Assembly: GCA_027011725.1 (NCBI GenBank)
Contig: JALUZQ010000152.1
Coordinates: 1 to 24,848, forward strand
Origin: Sulfurimonas sp.
Lineage (GTDB): Bacteria; Campylobacterota; Campylobacteria; Campylobacterales; Sulfurimonadaceae
Direction of reading: 5' to 3'
DNA: 24,848 nucleotides
Part shown: positions 1 to 7,483 of the stretch, one piece after another
How the letters are laid out: each line of letters opens with the position of its first letter
Numbering within the stretch: the first letter of the stretch is position 1
Made by a program: the position numbers and the translations under genes
The notes under the pieces: model-generated
What the model was told of the DNA's origin: nothing
The model's database searches: none
What the model saw: only the letters and a program-made list of their open reading frames with translations

Positions 1-1
1 C

Positions 2-304
2 GCAGCGTATCATAGTTTTGCCCTCTATGGTGCTGAACAAGAAGACAATAAAACGCTTGAAAAACTGCAAAATCTTGTCATTGTTGTAGCTTCTGCACAA
101 ACACTTCCAGACAATACTTTTAAAGGTGATATGCTTAGCATACTAGAAACAAATAGAGTTCGCCAAATATGGGTCATACCTTTAGTTGAAAAGGATGGTG
201 TTGTTCAAAAAGCATATAAGGGAGACTATCTTTATGAAGAGTGGCAAAAACAGATCAATGAGACCATAAATGACTACCGTATAAGGTTGTATAATGAAAA
301 ATAA
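2..304 (+). CDS. 3' end of a DUF2868-like protein (5' end outside window)
   Basis: An open frame enters from the left edge and ends at TAA 302-304, giving the last 100 residues. The fragment has a beta-strand-like segment (LVIVVASAQTLP), then WVIPLVEKDG and a charged C-terminus containing YEEWQKQI and DYRIRLYN. It overlaps the start of the GTPase gene by 11 bp, so the two are probably translationally coupled. In many proteobacteria a DUF2868 membrane protein lies directly upstream of a DUF3482 GTPase. That neighbourhood and the general look of this C-terminus suggest the same here, but the fragment alone does not prove the family. The coding call is firm; the family name is an inference. Confidence 0.6.
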   Translation, partial: AAYHSFALYGAEQEDNKTLEKLQNLVIVVASAQTLPDNTFKGDMLSILETNRVRQIWVIPLVEKDGVVQKAYKGDYLYEEWQKQINETINDYRIRLYNEK

Positions 305-1688
305 CGCGCCCACTTTTGCTTTTATAGGCAAACCAAACAACGGCAAAAGTAGTATGATATCGGCACTTACTTTTGATGACCGTATTGAAGTCTCAAAAAG
401 TGTTGGAACAACGAAAAAAGCATTGCAGTACAGTTACTATTATAAACAAAAAGTGGTGTGCAACTTTTTTGATACTCCAGGCTTTGAGCAGGCAAAGAAA
501 ATTGTTGCTTTTATAAAAGAGCAAAGAAGCGAATATTTTGGACATGGGGTGCTTGATGCTTTTATATCACAATACAGCGAAGATGCAGGGATGCAAAAAG
601 ATATTGAAATTATCCGCGCAGTACTTGCAAGTGATTTTATAGTATTTGTCATAGATGTCTCACAGCGTTATAATCAAAATGTCATAGGCTATGAATTTGA
701 GATACTACAGTTTTTAAAAAAACCGGTTTTGATACTGCTAAATAAAATTCAAAAGCAAGACTATACTCAGGAATGGCAAGAGGCACTACACAAGTATAAA
801 CTGACAAATATTCATCCTATTAATCCGCTTAACAGTAGTTATGAAAATATTGACACAATTTATAAAAATCTCTACACGGTAGATGCAACATTGCAGCAAA
901 AACAGTTCTTAGATGAGCTTTTACATCTGCATCGGGTGCATTATCAAGAGAAGAAAAGTCTGAGTGCTAAAGAGATTGCAGGGATGATAGTGGAGATTTT
1001 ACAGTTTGAATCTGTTATGCAGTTCAAAGAAAAAGAGGTAGATGAGACTCTGAAAGAGAGAGCACTGAAAAAATACCAAAATGGCATTTATGAAATAGAG
1101 AAAAACGGCAAAAACGTAGTAGAGAAAATATGGGGCTATTACCAAATAAAGGTACTCGATGAGCGTGCTGAGATAGATGCAAAAGAGAGTGTTAATTTAG
1201 GACTTACAAAAAACCGTTTGGCGATCATTGGTGCTGGTGTGGGAGCCATAGGAAGTGGCGCGGCAGTTGCTCCCATAGCTCTTTTTGACGGTGGTATTTC
1301 TACTGCTGTTGCGGCAACTGTTGGCGGACTTATAGGAGCAAAATCTGCTTATGTCATAGGTGAGAAATTTGCTTCATACATCATTTCAAAGCATAAAATT
1401 ATCCATAAAATGGATGCGAAAAATTATAATGCGACATTTGTTTTACTCAAGCGTTCTCTTGAACATCTCTATCGCCTTATCAAACACGGTCATGCCAACA
1501 GAGAAGTTATAGTAATACCAAAAAATCCCGACTCTTGGCATTTTGGTACAGAGTGGAGTTTTCAAAGAGATGAAGAAAAAAAGATAGCTGCGTTTCATAA
1601 AAGTATAGTGAAAGATGAAAATACAAAGAAAGTTGAAAAAGAGTTATGTCAGTTTATAGAGAATGTGATTGATCGGGAAATAAAATAG
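294..1688 (+). CDS. GTPase with C-terminal DUF3482-like domain
   Basis: A 464-residue P-loop GTPase of the TrmE/Era/EngA group. Visible motifs are G1 GKPNNGKS (residues 12-19), a TT pair in SVGTTKK for G2, G3 DTPGF (60-64), and a G4-like LNKIQ around 149-153. The Asp that normally follows NKx in G4 is Gln here, so guanine specificity may be relaxed or supplied otherwise. Residues about 307-355 form a glycine/alanine-rich hydrophobic stretch, probably a membrane-inserting hairpin, followed by a charged C-terminal region; this layout matches DUF3482 proteins. The start at 294 has AAGG 7 nt upstream. The gene overlaps its upstream neighbour by 11 bp. The biological role of this family is poorly known; membrane association is inferred from the hydrophobic hairpin. 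Confidence 0.85.
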   Translation: MKNNAPTFAFIGKPNNGKSSMISALTFDDRIEVSKSVGTTKKALQYSYYYKQKVVCNFFDTPGFEQAKKIVAFIKEQRSEYFGHGVLDAFISQYSEDAGMQKDIEIIRAVLASDFIVFVIDVSQRYNQNVIGYEFEILQFLKKPVLILLNKIQKQDYTQEWQEALHKYKLTNIHPINPLNSSYENIDTIYKNLYTVDATLQQKQFLDELLHLHRVHYQEKKSLSAKEIAGMIVEILQFESVMQFKEKEVDETLKERALKKYQNGIYEIEKNGKNVVEKIWGYYQIKVLDERAEIDAKESVNLGLTKNRLAIIGAGVGAIGSGAAVAPIALFDGGISTAVAATVGGLIGAKSAYVIGEKFASYIISKHKIIHKMDAKNYNATFVLLKRSLEHLYRLIKHGHANREVIVIPKNPDSWHFGTEWSFQRDEEKKIAAFHKSIVKDENTKKVEKELCQFIENVIDREIK

Positions 1689-1703
1689 TAAAGGTGTGAA
1701 AAA

Positions 1704-1792
1704 TGGTGGATCCTCAGGGATTCGAACCCTGGGAGGTATGACCCTCGCCGGTTTTCAAGACCGGTGCATTCGACCAACTCTGCCAAAGATCC
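1704..1792 (-). tRNA. tRNA-Ser (UGA)
   Basis: On the minus strand the sequence folds as an 89-nt class II tRNA with encoded CCA. The acceptor stem GGATCTT pairs with AGGATCC, the anticodon loop is CTTGAAA (anticodon TGA), and the T-loop contains GGTTCGAATCC. There is an extra variable arm, as expected for Ser. It is the last of four tandem tRNA genes and lies convergent to the GTPase gene. Confidence 0.96.
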
Positions 1793-1822
1793 ACGTTGTA
1801 TTAGAAAGGTTGACTATAAAAC

Positions 1823-1896
1823 TGGAGGTGCCACCCAGATTTGAACTGGGGATAGCAGCTTTGCAGGCTGCGGCCTTACCACTTGGCGATGGCACC
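1823..1896 (-). tRNA. tRNA-Cys (GCA)
   Basis: A 74-nt minus-strand tRNA with encoded CCA. The acceptor stem GGTGCCA pairs with TGGCACC, the discriminator is U, the anticodon loop is CTGCAAA (anticodon GCA), and the T-loop contains GTTCAAATC. The U73 discriminator is the known identity base for cysteine tRNA. Confidence 0.96.
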
Positions 1897-1914
1897 AGTT
1901 TCGTTTTATCATCA

Positions 1915-2001
1915 TGGTGCCCGGGGCCGGACTTGAACCGGCACAGTATTGCTACCGGGGGATTTTAAGTCCCCTGCGTCTACCGATTTCGCCACCCGGG
2001 C
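1915..2001 (-). tRNA. tRNA-Leu (UAA)
   Basis: An 87-nt minus-strand class II tRNA with encoded CCA. The acceptor stem GCCCGGG pairs with CCCGGGC, the discriminator is A, the anticodon loop is CTTAAAA (anticodon TAA), and there is a long variable arm. A73 plus the long arm fits leucine. Confidence 0.96.
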
Positions 2002-2036
2002 ATCGGGTGTCTCTGCTTTATAATGTATAAATTAAA

Positions 2037-2111
2037 TGGAGCGGGAAACGAGGTTCGAACTCGCGACCCCAACCTTGGCAAGGTTGTGCTCTACCACTGA
2101 GCTATTCCCGC
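2037..2111 (-). tRNA. tRNA-Gly (GCC)
   Basis: A 75-nt minus-strand tRNA with encoded CCA. It starts GCGGGAATAGCTCAG, has anticodon loop TTGGCAA (anticodon GCC), T-loop GTTCGAA and discriminator U. It is the promoter-proximal gene of the four-tRNA cluster. Confidence 0.96.
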
Positions 2112-2120
2112 AATTTTTCG

Positions 2121-2135
2121 CTTACAATTTGTAAG
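2121..2135. repeat. Short palindrome in the tRNA leader
   Basis: The sequence CTTACA-ATT-TGTAAG is a 6-bp-arm inverted repeat with a 3-nt centre. It lies between the predicted tRNA transcription start (about 2138, minus strand) and the 5' end of tRNA-Gly. In the primary transcript it would form a small hairpin ahead of the first tRNA. Confidence 0.5.
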
Positions 2136-2144
2136 TGAGCCGGA

Positions 2145-2173
2145 ATTATAGCGATTTATTTTTTGTTTGTAAA
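2145..2173 (-). promoter_or_regulatory. Sigma-70 promoter of the tRNA cluster
   Basis: Read on the minus strand, TTTACA (2173-2168) is followed after exactly 17 bp by TATAAT (2150-2145). This is a near-consensus promoter that would start transcription near 2138 and read through tRNA-Gly, Leu, Cys and Ser. Confidence 0.75.
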
Positions 2174-2201
2174 GAGTTTTTAGCCAAAAATAGTAAAAAA
2201 G

Positions 2202-2210
2202 TGCTATAAT
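2202..2210 (+). promoter_or_regulatory. Extended -10 of the ilvD-thrS-infC operon
   Basis: TGC directly precedes TATAAT at 2205-2210, giving an extended -10. No good -35 hexamer is visible, and the upstream DNA is A/T-rich, as is common in Campylobacterota. It lies 53 bp before the chosen ilvD start and points away from the tRNA promoter. Confidence 0.6.
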
Positions 2211-2263
2211 TGCGAAAATTTATAAAATAATAGTAAGATCATTATAAAATGAAGGAATACCTT

Positions 2264-3952
2264 ATGAGAAGTGACATTATAAAAAAAGGCTTTGATAAAG
2301 CGCCGCACCGTTCACTGTTACGTGCAACGGGATTAAAAGATGAGGATTTTGACAAGCCTTTTATTGGGATTGCAAACTCTTACATTGATATTATTCCAGG
2401 GCATTTTTTCTTGCATGAGTATGGGGAGATTGTAAAAGAGGCGATCCGTGAAGCCGGTGGTGTTCCTTTCGTATTTAACACGATTGGTGTTGATGATGGG
2501 ATTGCGATGGGGCATGATGGTATGCTTTACTCTCTACCGTCTCGTGAAATTATTGCAGACTCCATTGAAACTGTAATGAACGCACATAAGTTAGATGCAA
2601 TGATCTGTATTCCCAACTGTGACAAAATCGTTCCGGGTATGATAATGGGAGCACTTCGTGTGAATGTTCCTACTATATTTGTTTCTGGTGGACCAATGCC
2701 TGCAGGACATAAAAAAGATGGTACTCCAATTGATCTTGCAACTGCGTTTGAAGCGGTTGGTCAGTTTAATGATGGAAAAATGAGCGAAGAAGAGTTGCAT
2801 GAGATAGAGTGTGAAGCGTGCCCAAGTGGTGGAAGCTGTTCTGGTATGTTTACTGCAAACTCTATGAACACACTTTGTGAAGCGATGGGAATTGCACTTC
2901 CGGGTAATGGAACTGTACTTGCGATGACTCCTGAGCGTATTGCTATGGTTAAAAAAGCTGCAAAACGTATTGTTGAACTCGCAAAGATGGAAAACAATGA
3001 AAAGTATAACTTTAAAAATATTTTAAATGAAAAAGCTGTTCATAATGCATTTACAGTAGATATGGCAATGGGTGGAAGCTCAAATACGGTACTTCATATG
3101 TTGGCAATTGCAAAAGAGGCTGATGTCGATTTTAAAATTGAAAACATTAATGCTATTGCTGAAAAAGTTGCACATATCGCAAAGATTTCTCCATCATTAA
3201 CAACTGTTCATATGAAAGATATTGACGATGCAGGTGGAGTAAACGCAGTAATGAAAGAGGTCTCTCGCCGTGGAGATATTTTAAAACTTGATGCTTTAAC
3301 CATTACGGGTGAAACACTTGGTGAGAGAATTAAAGATGCTGAAATCAAAGACACTTCTATTATCCATACAAATGAGAATGCTTACTCTCCTGTTGGCGGG
3401 CTTTCAATTTTGTTTGGAAACTTGGCCGAAGAAGGTGCGGTTATCAAAGCGGCTGGAATTGTTGACTCGATGAGACACTTTAAAGGGACTGCTATCTGTT
3501 TTAACTCACAACCAGAGGCAATTGCAGGTATTATGGCACGTAAAGTAAAACCTGGTAATGTTGTTGTCATTCGTTATGAAGGCCCTAAAGGTGGCCCTGG
3601 TATGCAAGAGATGCTAGCCCCTACGGCACTTATTCAAGGTATGGGACTTGGTGAGAGTGTTGCACTCATTACAGATGGTCGTTTTTCCGGTGCAACGAAA
3701 GGTGCTTCGATAGGGCATGTCTCTCCTGAAGCAGCTGAGGGTGGACTTATAGCGCTCATTGAAGATGGTGATGAGATAGAGCTCGATGTTGATAAACACA
3801 TTTTACAACTCAATGTTGACGAAGCAGAGCTTGCAAAAAGAAAAGAAGCATACAAACCGTATAAAAATGAAGTCAAATCGAAATGGCTTAAACGTTACCA
3901 GCTTCTTGTATCAAACGCATCAAACGGTGCAGTATTAAAAACTGAATTATAG
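2264..3952 (+). CDS. ilvD: Dihydroxy-acid dehydratase
   Basis: A 562-residue cytoplasmic enzyme that dehydrates 2,3-dihydroxy-isovalerate and 2,3-dihydroxy-3-methylvalerate to the 2-keto acids of valine and isoleucine synthesis. Full-length IlvD/Edd features are present: the cluster-ligand motif PNCDK (C119), [16 protein letters not shown] (C192), [17 protein letters not shown], and GRFSG with the catalytic Ser near 475. The position that is a third Cys ligand in [2Fe-2S] plant and mycobacterial enzymes is Gly in IIPGHFFL, as in the E. coli [4Fe-4S] enzyme, so an oxygen-labile [4Fe-4S] type is expected. I chose ATG 2264 over the in-frame ATG 2249 because AAGGA (2252-2256) sits 7 nt before 2264, while 2249 has no ribosome site. 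It is first in an operon with thrS 8 bp downstream. Confidence 0.97.
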   Translation: MRSDIIKKGFDKAPHRSLLRATGLKDEDFDKPFIGIANSYIDIIPGHFFLHEYGEIVKEAIREAGGVPFVFNTIGVDDGIAMGHDGMLYSLPSREIIADSIETVMNAHKLDAMICIPNCDKIVPGMIMGALRVNVPTIFVSGGPMPAGHKKDGTPIDLATAFEAVGQFNDGKMSEEELHEIECEACPSGGSCSGMFTANSMNTLCEAMGIALPGNGTVLAMTPERIAMVKKAAKRIVELAKMENNEKYNFKNILNEKAVHNAFTVDMAMGGSSNTVLHMLAIAKEADVDFKIENINAIAEKVAHIAKISPSLTTVHMKDIDDAGGVNAVMKEVSRRGDILKLDALTITGETLGERIKDAEIKDTSIIHTNENAYSPVGGLSILFGNLAEEGAVIKAAGIVDSMRHFKGTAICFNSQPEAIAGIMARKVKPGNVVVIRYEGPKGGPGMQEMLAPTALIQGMGLGESVALITDGRFSGATKGASIGHVSPEAAEGGLIALIEDGDEIELDVDKHILQLNVDEAELAKRKEAYKPYKNEVKSKWLKRYQLLVSNASNGAVLKTEL

Positions 3953-3960
3953 GAATAAAA

Positions 3961-5769
3961 TTGAGCGCAATAGCAATAAAATATAATGATGATATAGTAG
4001 ACTTACAAACAGCACAGGAACTCGGACTTAAGGGTGAAGAGATAGAACTAGATAACTCGAAAGAGGCACTAGAAGTTCTGCGTCACTCAACAGCACACCT
4101 TATGGCACAAGCTATTAAGTCACTCTATCCAGATGCAGAGTTCTATGTAGGGCCAACTGTCAATGAAGGTTTTTATTATGACTTTAAAACTTCGGCTGAG
4201 ATAGGGCAGGGAGACTTGAAAAAAATCGAGAAGCAGATGCTCTCTTTTGCAAAGAAAAAGTACCCGATTGAGCGTTATGTAATCTCTAAAGATGAGGCAC
4301 GTGAGAAGTTTAAAGATGACCATCTCAAACAAGCTGTTCTTGATATGATCCCTGATGAAGATGTGAGCATTTACAAACAAGGTGAATTTGAAGACCTTTG
4401 TCGTGGGCCACACCTTCCAAATATTGGGCTTATTCGTTATTTTAAACTTACAAAAATTTCTGGTGCTTATCTTGGTGGTGATTCTAAAAATGAAATGCTT
4501 ACTCGTATATATGGTATTGCGTTTGCAACGAAAGATGCACTGAAATCGTACATGGATATGATGGCAGAAGCTGAAAAGCGTGACCACCGTAAACTTGGAA
4601 ATGAGATGAAACTCTTTACTTTCCGTGAAGAGGTTGGGGCTGGTTTTCCTATTTGGCTGCCGGCCGGTGGACGACTCCGTGCTCGTTTAGAGTCACTGCT
4701 TTTTAAAGCACACCGTAAACGCGGCTATGAGCCTGTTCGTGGACCTGAAATGCTGCGTTCAGATTTGTGGAAAACATCAGGGCATTACCAAAACTATGGT
4801 GAAAATATGTACTTTACGCATATTGATGAGCTTGAGTTTGGGGTAAAACCGATGAACTGTGTAGGGCATATTAAAGTCTATGAAGATGAACTGCACTCAT
4901 ACCGTGACCTGCCGATTAAGTACTTTGAATATGGTGTTGTTCACCGTCATGAGCTGACAGGCGCACTGCATGGTCTTTTTAGAGTACGTGAATTTACTCA
5001 AGATGATGCACACATCTTCTGTCGTGCTGACCAGATCGAAGAGCAGATCATAGAAGTAGTTGATTTTGTAGATAAAATTATGTCAACGTTTGAGTTTGAT
5101 TATAAAATGATGATATCTACTCGTCCAGACAAAGCAGTCGGAAGTGATGAAGTGTGGGAAATCTCAACAAATGCACTCAAAAGTGCGATGGACAAACACC
5201 AACTCGCTTATGAGATAGATGAGGGCGGCGGGGCATTTTACGGTCCAAAAATCGACATTAAAATCACAGATGCTATTGGGCGTGAGTGGCAGTGTGGAAC
5301 AATTCAGTTAGATTTTAATCTTCCTGAGCGTTTTAAACTTGAGTATAACGGCGAAGAGAATGACAAAATCCAGCCTGTTATGATTCACCGTGCTATTTTA
5401 GGTTCATTTGAGCGTTTTATCGGAATTTTGACTGAGCACTATGCCGGAGAGTTTCCGATGTTTATTGCTCCTACACAAGTTGCGATTGTTCCTGTTGCGG
5501 AGTCACATAAAGAATACGCTAAGGAATTATCAGATAAACTTATTGACATTAATGCCGATAGTGAGATCTATGCGAAAAATGATTCTTTAAACAAAAGAAT
5601 CAGAACTGCTGAGAAAACTCGTGTTCCTATGATAGTTGTCGTAGGCGATGAAGAGATAGCTAACAAAACAGTGGCTGTTCGTGACAGACGCACTAGAGAG
5701 CAGTATAACTTAAGCCAAGAGGAATTCTTGAAGCTTATACAAACTAAAATAAATGAGGTAAATTTTTGA
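3961..5769 (+). CDS. thrS: Threonyl-tRNA synthetase
   Basis: A 602-residue class II synthetase that charges tRNA-Thr. The editing domain keeps HSTAH (H42, H46) and CRGPH (C147, H151). The catalytic-core zinc ligands are C300 (MNCVGH), H351 (DDAHIF) and H476 (MIHRAILGS). Class II motif 2 is RVREFTQDD, and the C-terminal anticodon-binding domain starts near PTQVAIVPV. These ligands lie 34-35 residues earlier than in the E. coli enzyme (31 for the editing histidines), so the N-terminal TGS-like domain is reduced to about 40 residues. The start is TTG, with AGGA overlapping the ilvD stop codon. The stop overlaps the infC start. Confidence 0.97.
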   Translation: MSAIAIKYNDDIVDLQTAQELGLKGEEIELDNSKEALEVLRHSTAHLMAQAIKSLYPDAEFYVGPTVNEGFYYDFKTSAEIGQGDLKKIEKQMLSFAKKKYPIERYVISKDEAREKFKDDHLKQAVLDMIPDEDVSIYKQGEFEDLCRGPHLPNIGLIRYFKLTKISGAYLGGDSKNEMLTRIYGIAFATKDALKSYMDMMAEAEKRDHRKLGNEMKLFTFREEVGAGFPIWLPAGGRLRARLESLLFKAHRKRGYEPVRGPEMLRSDLWKTSGHYQNYGENMYFTHIDELEFGVKPMNCVGHIKVYEDELHSYRDLPIKYFEYGVVHRHELTGALHGLFRVREFTQDDAHIFCRADQIEEQIIEVVDFVDKIMSTFEFDYKMMISTRPDKAVGSDEVWEISTNALKSAMDKHQLAYEIDEGGGAFYGPKIDIKITDAIGREWQCGTIQLDFNLPERFKLEYNGEENDKIQPVMIHRAILGSFERFIGILTEHYAGEFPMFIAPTQVAIVPVAESHKEYAKELSDKLIDINADSEIYAKNDSLNKRIRTAEKTRVPMIVVVGDEEIANKTVAVRDRRTREQYNLSQEEFLKLIQTKINEVNF

Positions 5770-6284
5770 GTAAAAACAAAGACCGCGTCATCATGAATGA
5801 TGACATCCGTGTTCCTGAAGTAAGATGTAATGTAGATGGTGGGGAGTCTCTAGGGATTGTCTCTACTGATGAAGCTATGACAAAAGCAAATGAGTTGGGA
5901 CTAGATTTAGTTCTTATCGCACCAAATGCTAAACCGCCTGTTGCTAAGATCATGGATTATGGTAAGTTTAAATACCAAGAAGAGAAAAAACTCAAAGAAC
6001 AACGTAAAAATCAAGTCAAGATTGTTGTCAAAGAGATTAAACTTTCTGTAAAAATTGCAGAAAATGACATCGCTTACAAAGTAAAACATGCACGTGAATT
6101 CCTTGAAAAAGGTTACCATGTGAAATTTAGAGTATTTTTACGTGGTCGTGAGATGGCGCATCCTGAAGCTGCCCGTGAAGTACTTGAACAAGTATGGCCT
6201 ATGGTTGAGGACATCGCTGTGATGGAAAAACCACCAAAATTTGAGGGTCGTTACTACAATATGTACGTGGTGCCTAAAAAATAA
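5766..6284 (+). CDS. infC: Translation initiation factor IF-3
   Basis: A 172-residue IF-3, which binds the 30S subunit, prevents premature 50S joining and checks start-codon pairing. The N-domain contains [11 protein letters not shown] and [20 protein letters not shown], a lysine-rich linker helix follows, and the C-domain contains [19 protein letters not shown] and [12 protein letters not shown]. The start is TTG at 5766, with GAGG 7 nt upstream, and it overlaps the thrS stop by 4 bp, so the two are coupled. E. coli infC also uses a non-AUG start (AUU) for autoregulation; whether UUG does so here is unknown. rpmI and rplT do not follow, as in other Campylobacterota. Confidence 0.97.
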   Translation: MSKNKDRVIMNDDIRVPEVRCNVDGGESLGIVSTDEAMTKANELGLDLVLIAPNAKPPVAKIMDYGKFKYQEEKKLKEQRKNQVKIVVKEIKLSVKIAENDIAYKVKHAREFLEKGYHVKFRVFLRGREMAHPEAAREVLEQVWPMVEDIAVMEKPPKFEGRYYNMYVVPKK

Positions 6285-6294
6285 CTCTATTTTA

Positions 6295-6336
6295 TTGACA
6301 TATATTATTCTTTTCTACTGCTTTAGAGAGTATAAT
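6295..6336 (+). promoter_or_regulatory. FNR-like box and -10 before the regulator operon
   Basis: TTGAC-ATAT-ATTAT at 6295-6308 is followed by 22 bp and then TATAAT at 6331-6336. This puts the box centre at about -41.5 from the predicted start (about 6343), the class II Crp/Fnr position. The second half-site is one base off the ATCAT seen at the nosB and nosL sites. TTGACA is too far (30 bp) from the -10 to be a -35 hexamer. Confidence 0.55.
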
Positions 6337-6359
6337 TTCTCAAAGTAAGGGAGAAAAGA

Positions 6360-6806
6360 ATGAAAAAATGTTTTTTACAATGGAGTTTGTTATTGCTTGT
6401 TACATCTTTATTTGCTAAAGATGTGCAAATGCAAACCAGAGAGTTTCCACAAGAAGAATTAAAAAAACAAAAAGTATTAATTGCCTCTTTAGCTGCAAAA
6501 GAGCTTTCAAAAACACTTCCTCAAAAAATAGATAACTATACGACTCTTCAATCAGTGAAAAATAGGGATGCTACATTAGTATATACTTTTGTCATAAATA
6601 CAGCTGACAAAAGTGATGAAAGTATTATAAAAGAGGACCATACTCGTATGCAACGAGTTGTTATACGTGGGGTATGTCAATCATCAGCAAGATTTTTAGA
6701 TGCAGGCATTAACACTTCTTATATTTATGTCAGTGCTAAGAGTAAAAAGCAACTTTTCCGTTTTGATGTGACAAAAGAGCGATGTAAAAATTTAGCTGCG
6801 AATTAG
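6360..6806 (+). CDS. Small exported protein of unknown function
   Basis: A 148-residue protein with a Sec signal peptide (KK, then a hydrophobic core, likely cut after SLFA near residue 19). The mature part is rich in charged residues and has two cysteines, in RGVCQSS and close to the end in KERCKNL, which could form a disulfide in the periplasm. I do not recognise a named family. The spread of motifs (LPQKIDNYTTLQSV, then VYTFVINT, then GINTSYIYVSA, then a C-terminal Cys) resembles small two-cysteine periplasmic hypothetical proteins seen in several proteobacteria. AAGGGAG lies 6 nt before the ATG. It is first in a unit with the Crp/Fnr regulator (8 bp gap) and has an FNR-like box in its promoter, so a role in the same response is inferred. 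Confidence 0.85.
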   Translation: MKKCFLQWSLLLLVTSLFAKDVQMQTREFPQEELKKQKVLIASLAAKELSKTLPQKIDNYTTLQSVKNRDATLVYTFVINTADKSDESIIKEDHTRMQRVVIRGVCQSSARFLDAGINTSYIYVSAKSKKQLFRFDVTKERCKNLAAN

Positions 6807-6814
6807 GTCTGTTT

Positions 6815-7483
6815 TTGTCCCTTAAAGATACTATTAAAGAGCAAGATTTTTTCAATACACTGAATGAAGAGCAAATAGAGAAACTCTCTTCTTTTGCTAC
6901 TTTGCATCACTATGAAAAAGAGTATATTCTTTATTACGAACGTCAAGAGAGCCATGAACTCTGTTTTTTAGTCAAAGGTTTAGCCAAAGCCTACAAGCTT
7001 GATAAGCATGATAATGAAATTTTTCTTTATTATATCTATGAAAATTCTATGATATCAGAGCTTTCCAATATACAAGGCAATACTTTACTCTCTTTTTCAA
7101 ATATTTCCTTTATCGAAGATTCTCATCTGCTTAAAATTAATTATAAAAAATTTAAAGAGGAATTTTTGGATAAACAACTCTTATGTCATCAATTCAGCTC
7201 TGCACTTCTAGAACGCTCTTTACAGATGCAGTCATTGATAAATAGAGAGTTTATTTTTGATGCAGTCTCAAAAGTGAGTATGATGTTGCGTGAAGACCTT
7301 GCGATGTTCAATAAACTTAAGCGTCATGACATCTCATTAATGCTGCATATTCAACCGGCAACACTGTCTCGAGTTTTGAATAGGCTAAAACGCAATAATA
7401 TTATTGATATAATACAGGGAAAGGTGAAAGTTTTGAATGTGCAGGCATTAGAAGAAATTTATAAGGATAAAGCAGATGGATAA
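6815..7483 (+). CDS. Crp/Fnr-family transcriptional regulator (NssR/DNR-like)
   Basis: A 222-residue regulator with an N-terminal cyclic-nucleotide-type beta-roll (roughly 15-130), a dimer helix, and a C-terminal winged HTH (roughly 165-215). The recognition helix PATLSRVLNRL keeps the Ser-Arg pair that reads TTGA in FNR, but the FNR Glu position is Ala. Only two cysteines are present (in HELCFLV and LLCHQF), so the four-Cys [4Fe-4S] oxygen sensor of FNR is absent. The protein is therefore more like DNR/NssR regulators, which respond to nitrogen oxides. The start is TTG with AGGT 6 nt upstream. It overlaps the next gene by 8 bp. Four FNR-like boxes in this window, one in its own promoter, are its likely targets; this is inferred, not shown. 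Confidence 0.88.
   Translation: MSLKDTIKEQDFFNTLNEEQIEKLSSFATLHHYEKEYILYYERQESHELCFLVKGLAKAYKLDKHDNEIFLYYIYENSMISELSNIQGNTLLSFSNISFIEDSHLLKINYKKFKEEFLDKQLLCHQFSSALLERSLQMQSLINREFIFDAVSKVSMMLREDLAMFNKLKRHDISLMLHIQPATLSRVLNRLKRNNIIDIIQGKVKVLNVQALEEIYKDKADG

Noticed and set aside
1696..1968. A 90-codon plus-strand open frame with sequences such as PPRFELG and GPDLNRH
   Set aside because: It is the complement of tRNA-Ser, tRNA-Cys and tRNA-Leu. Translations of antisense tRNA T-loops give exactly these motifs and are a well-known false gene.
4120..4587. A 155-codon minus-strand open frame
   Set aside because: It lies wholly opposite thrS, has no recognisable domain, and its composition is that of an antisense shadow.
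6295..6336. TTGACA and TATAAT as a plain sigma-70 promoter
   Set aside because: The gap is 30 bp, not about 17, so TTGACA cannot be a -35 for this -10; the reading as a Crp/Fnr box fits better.
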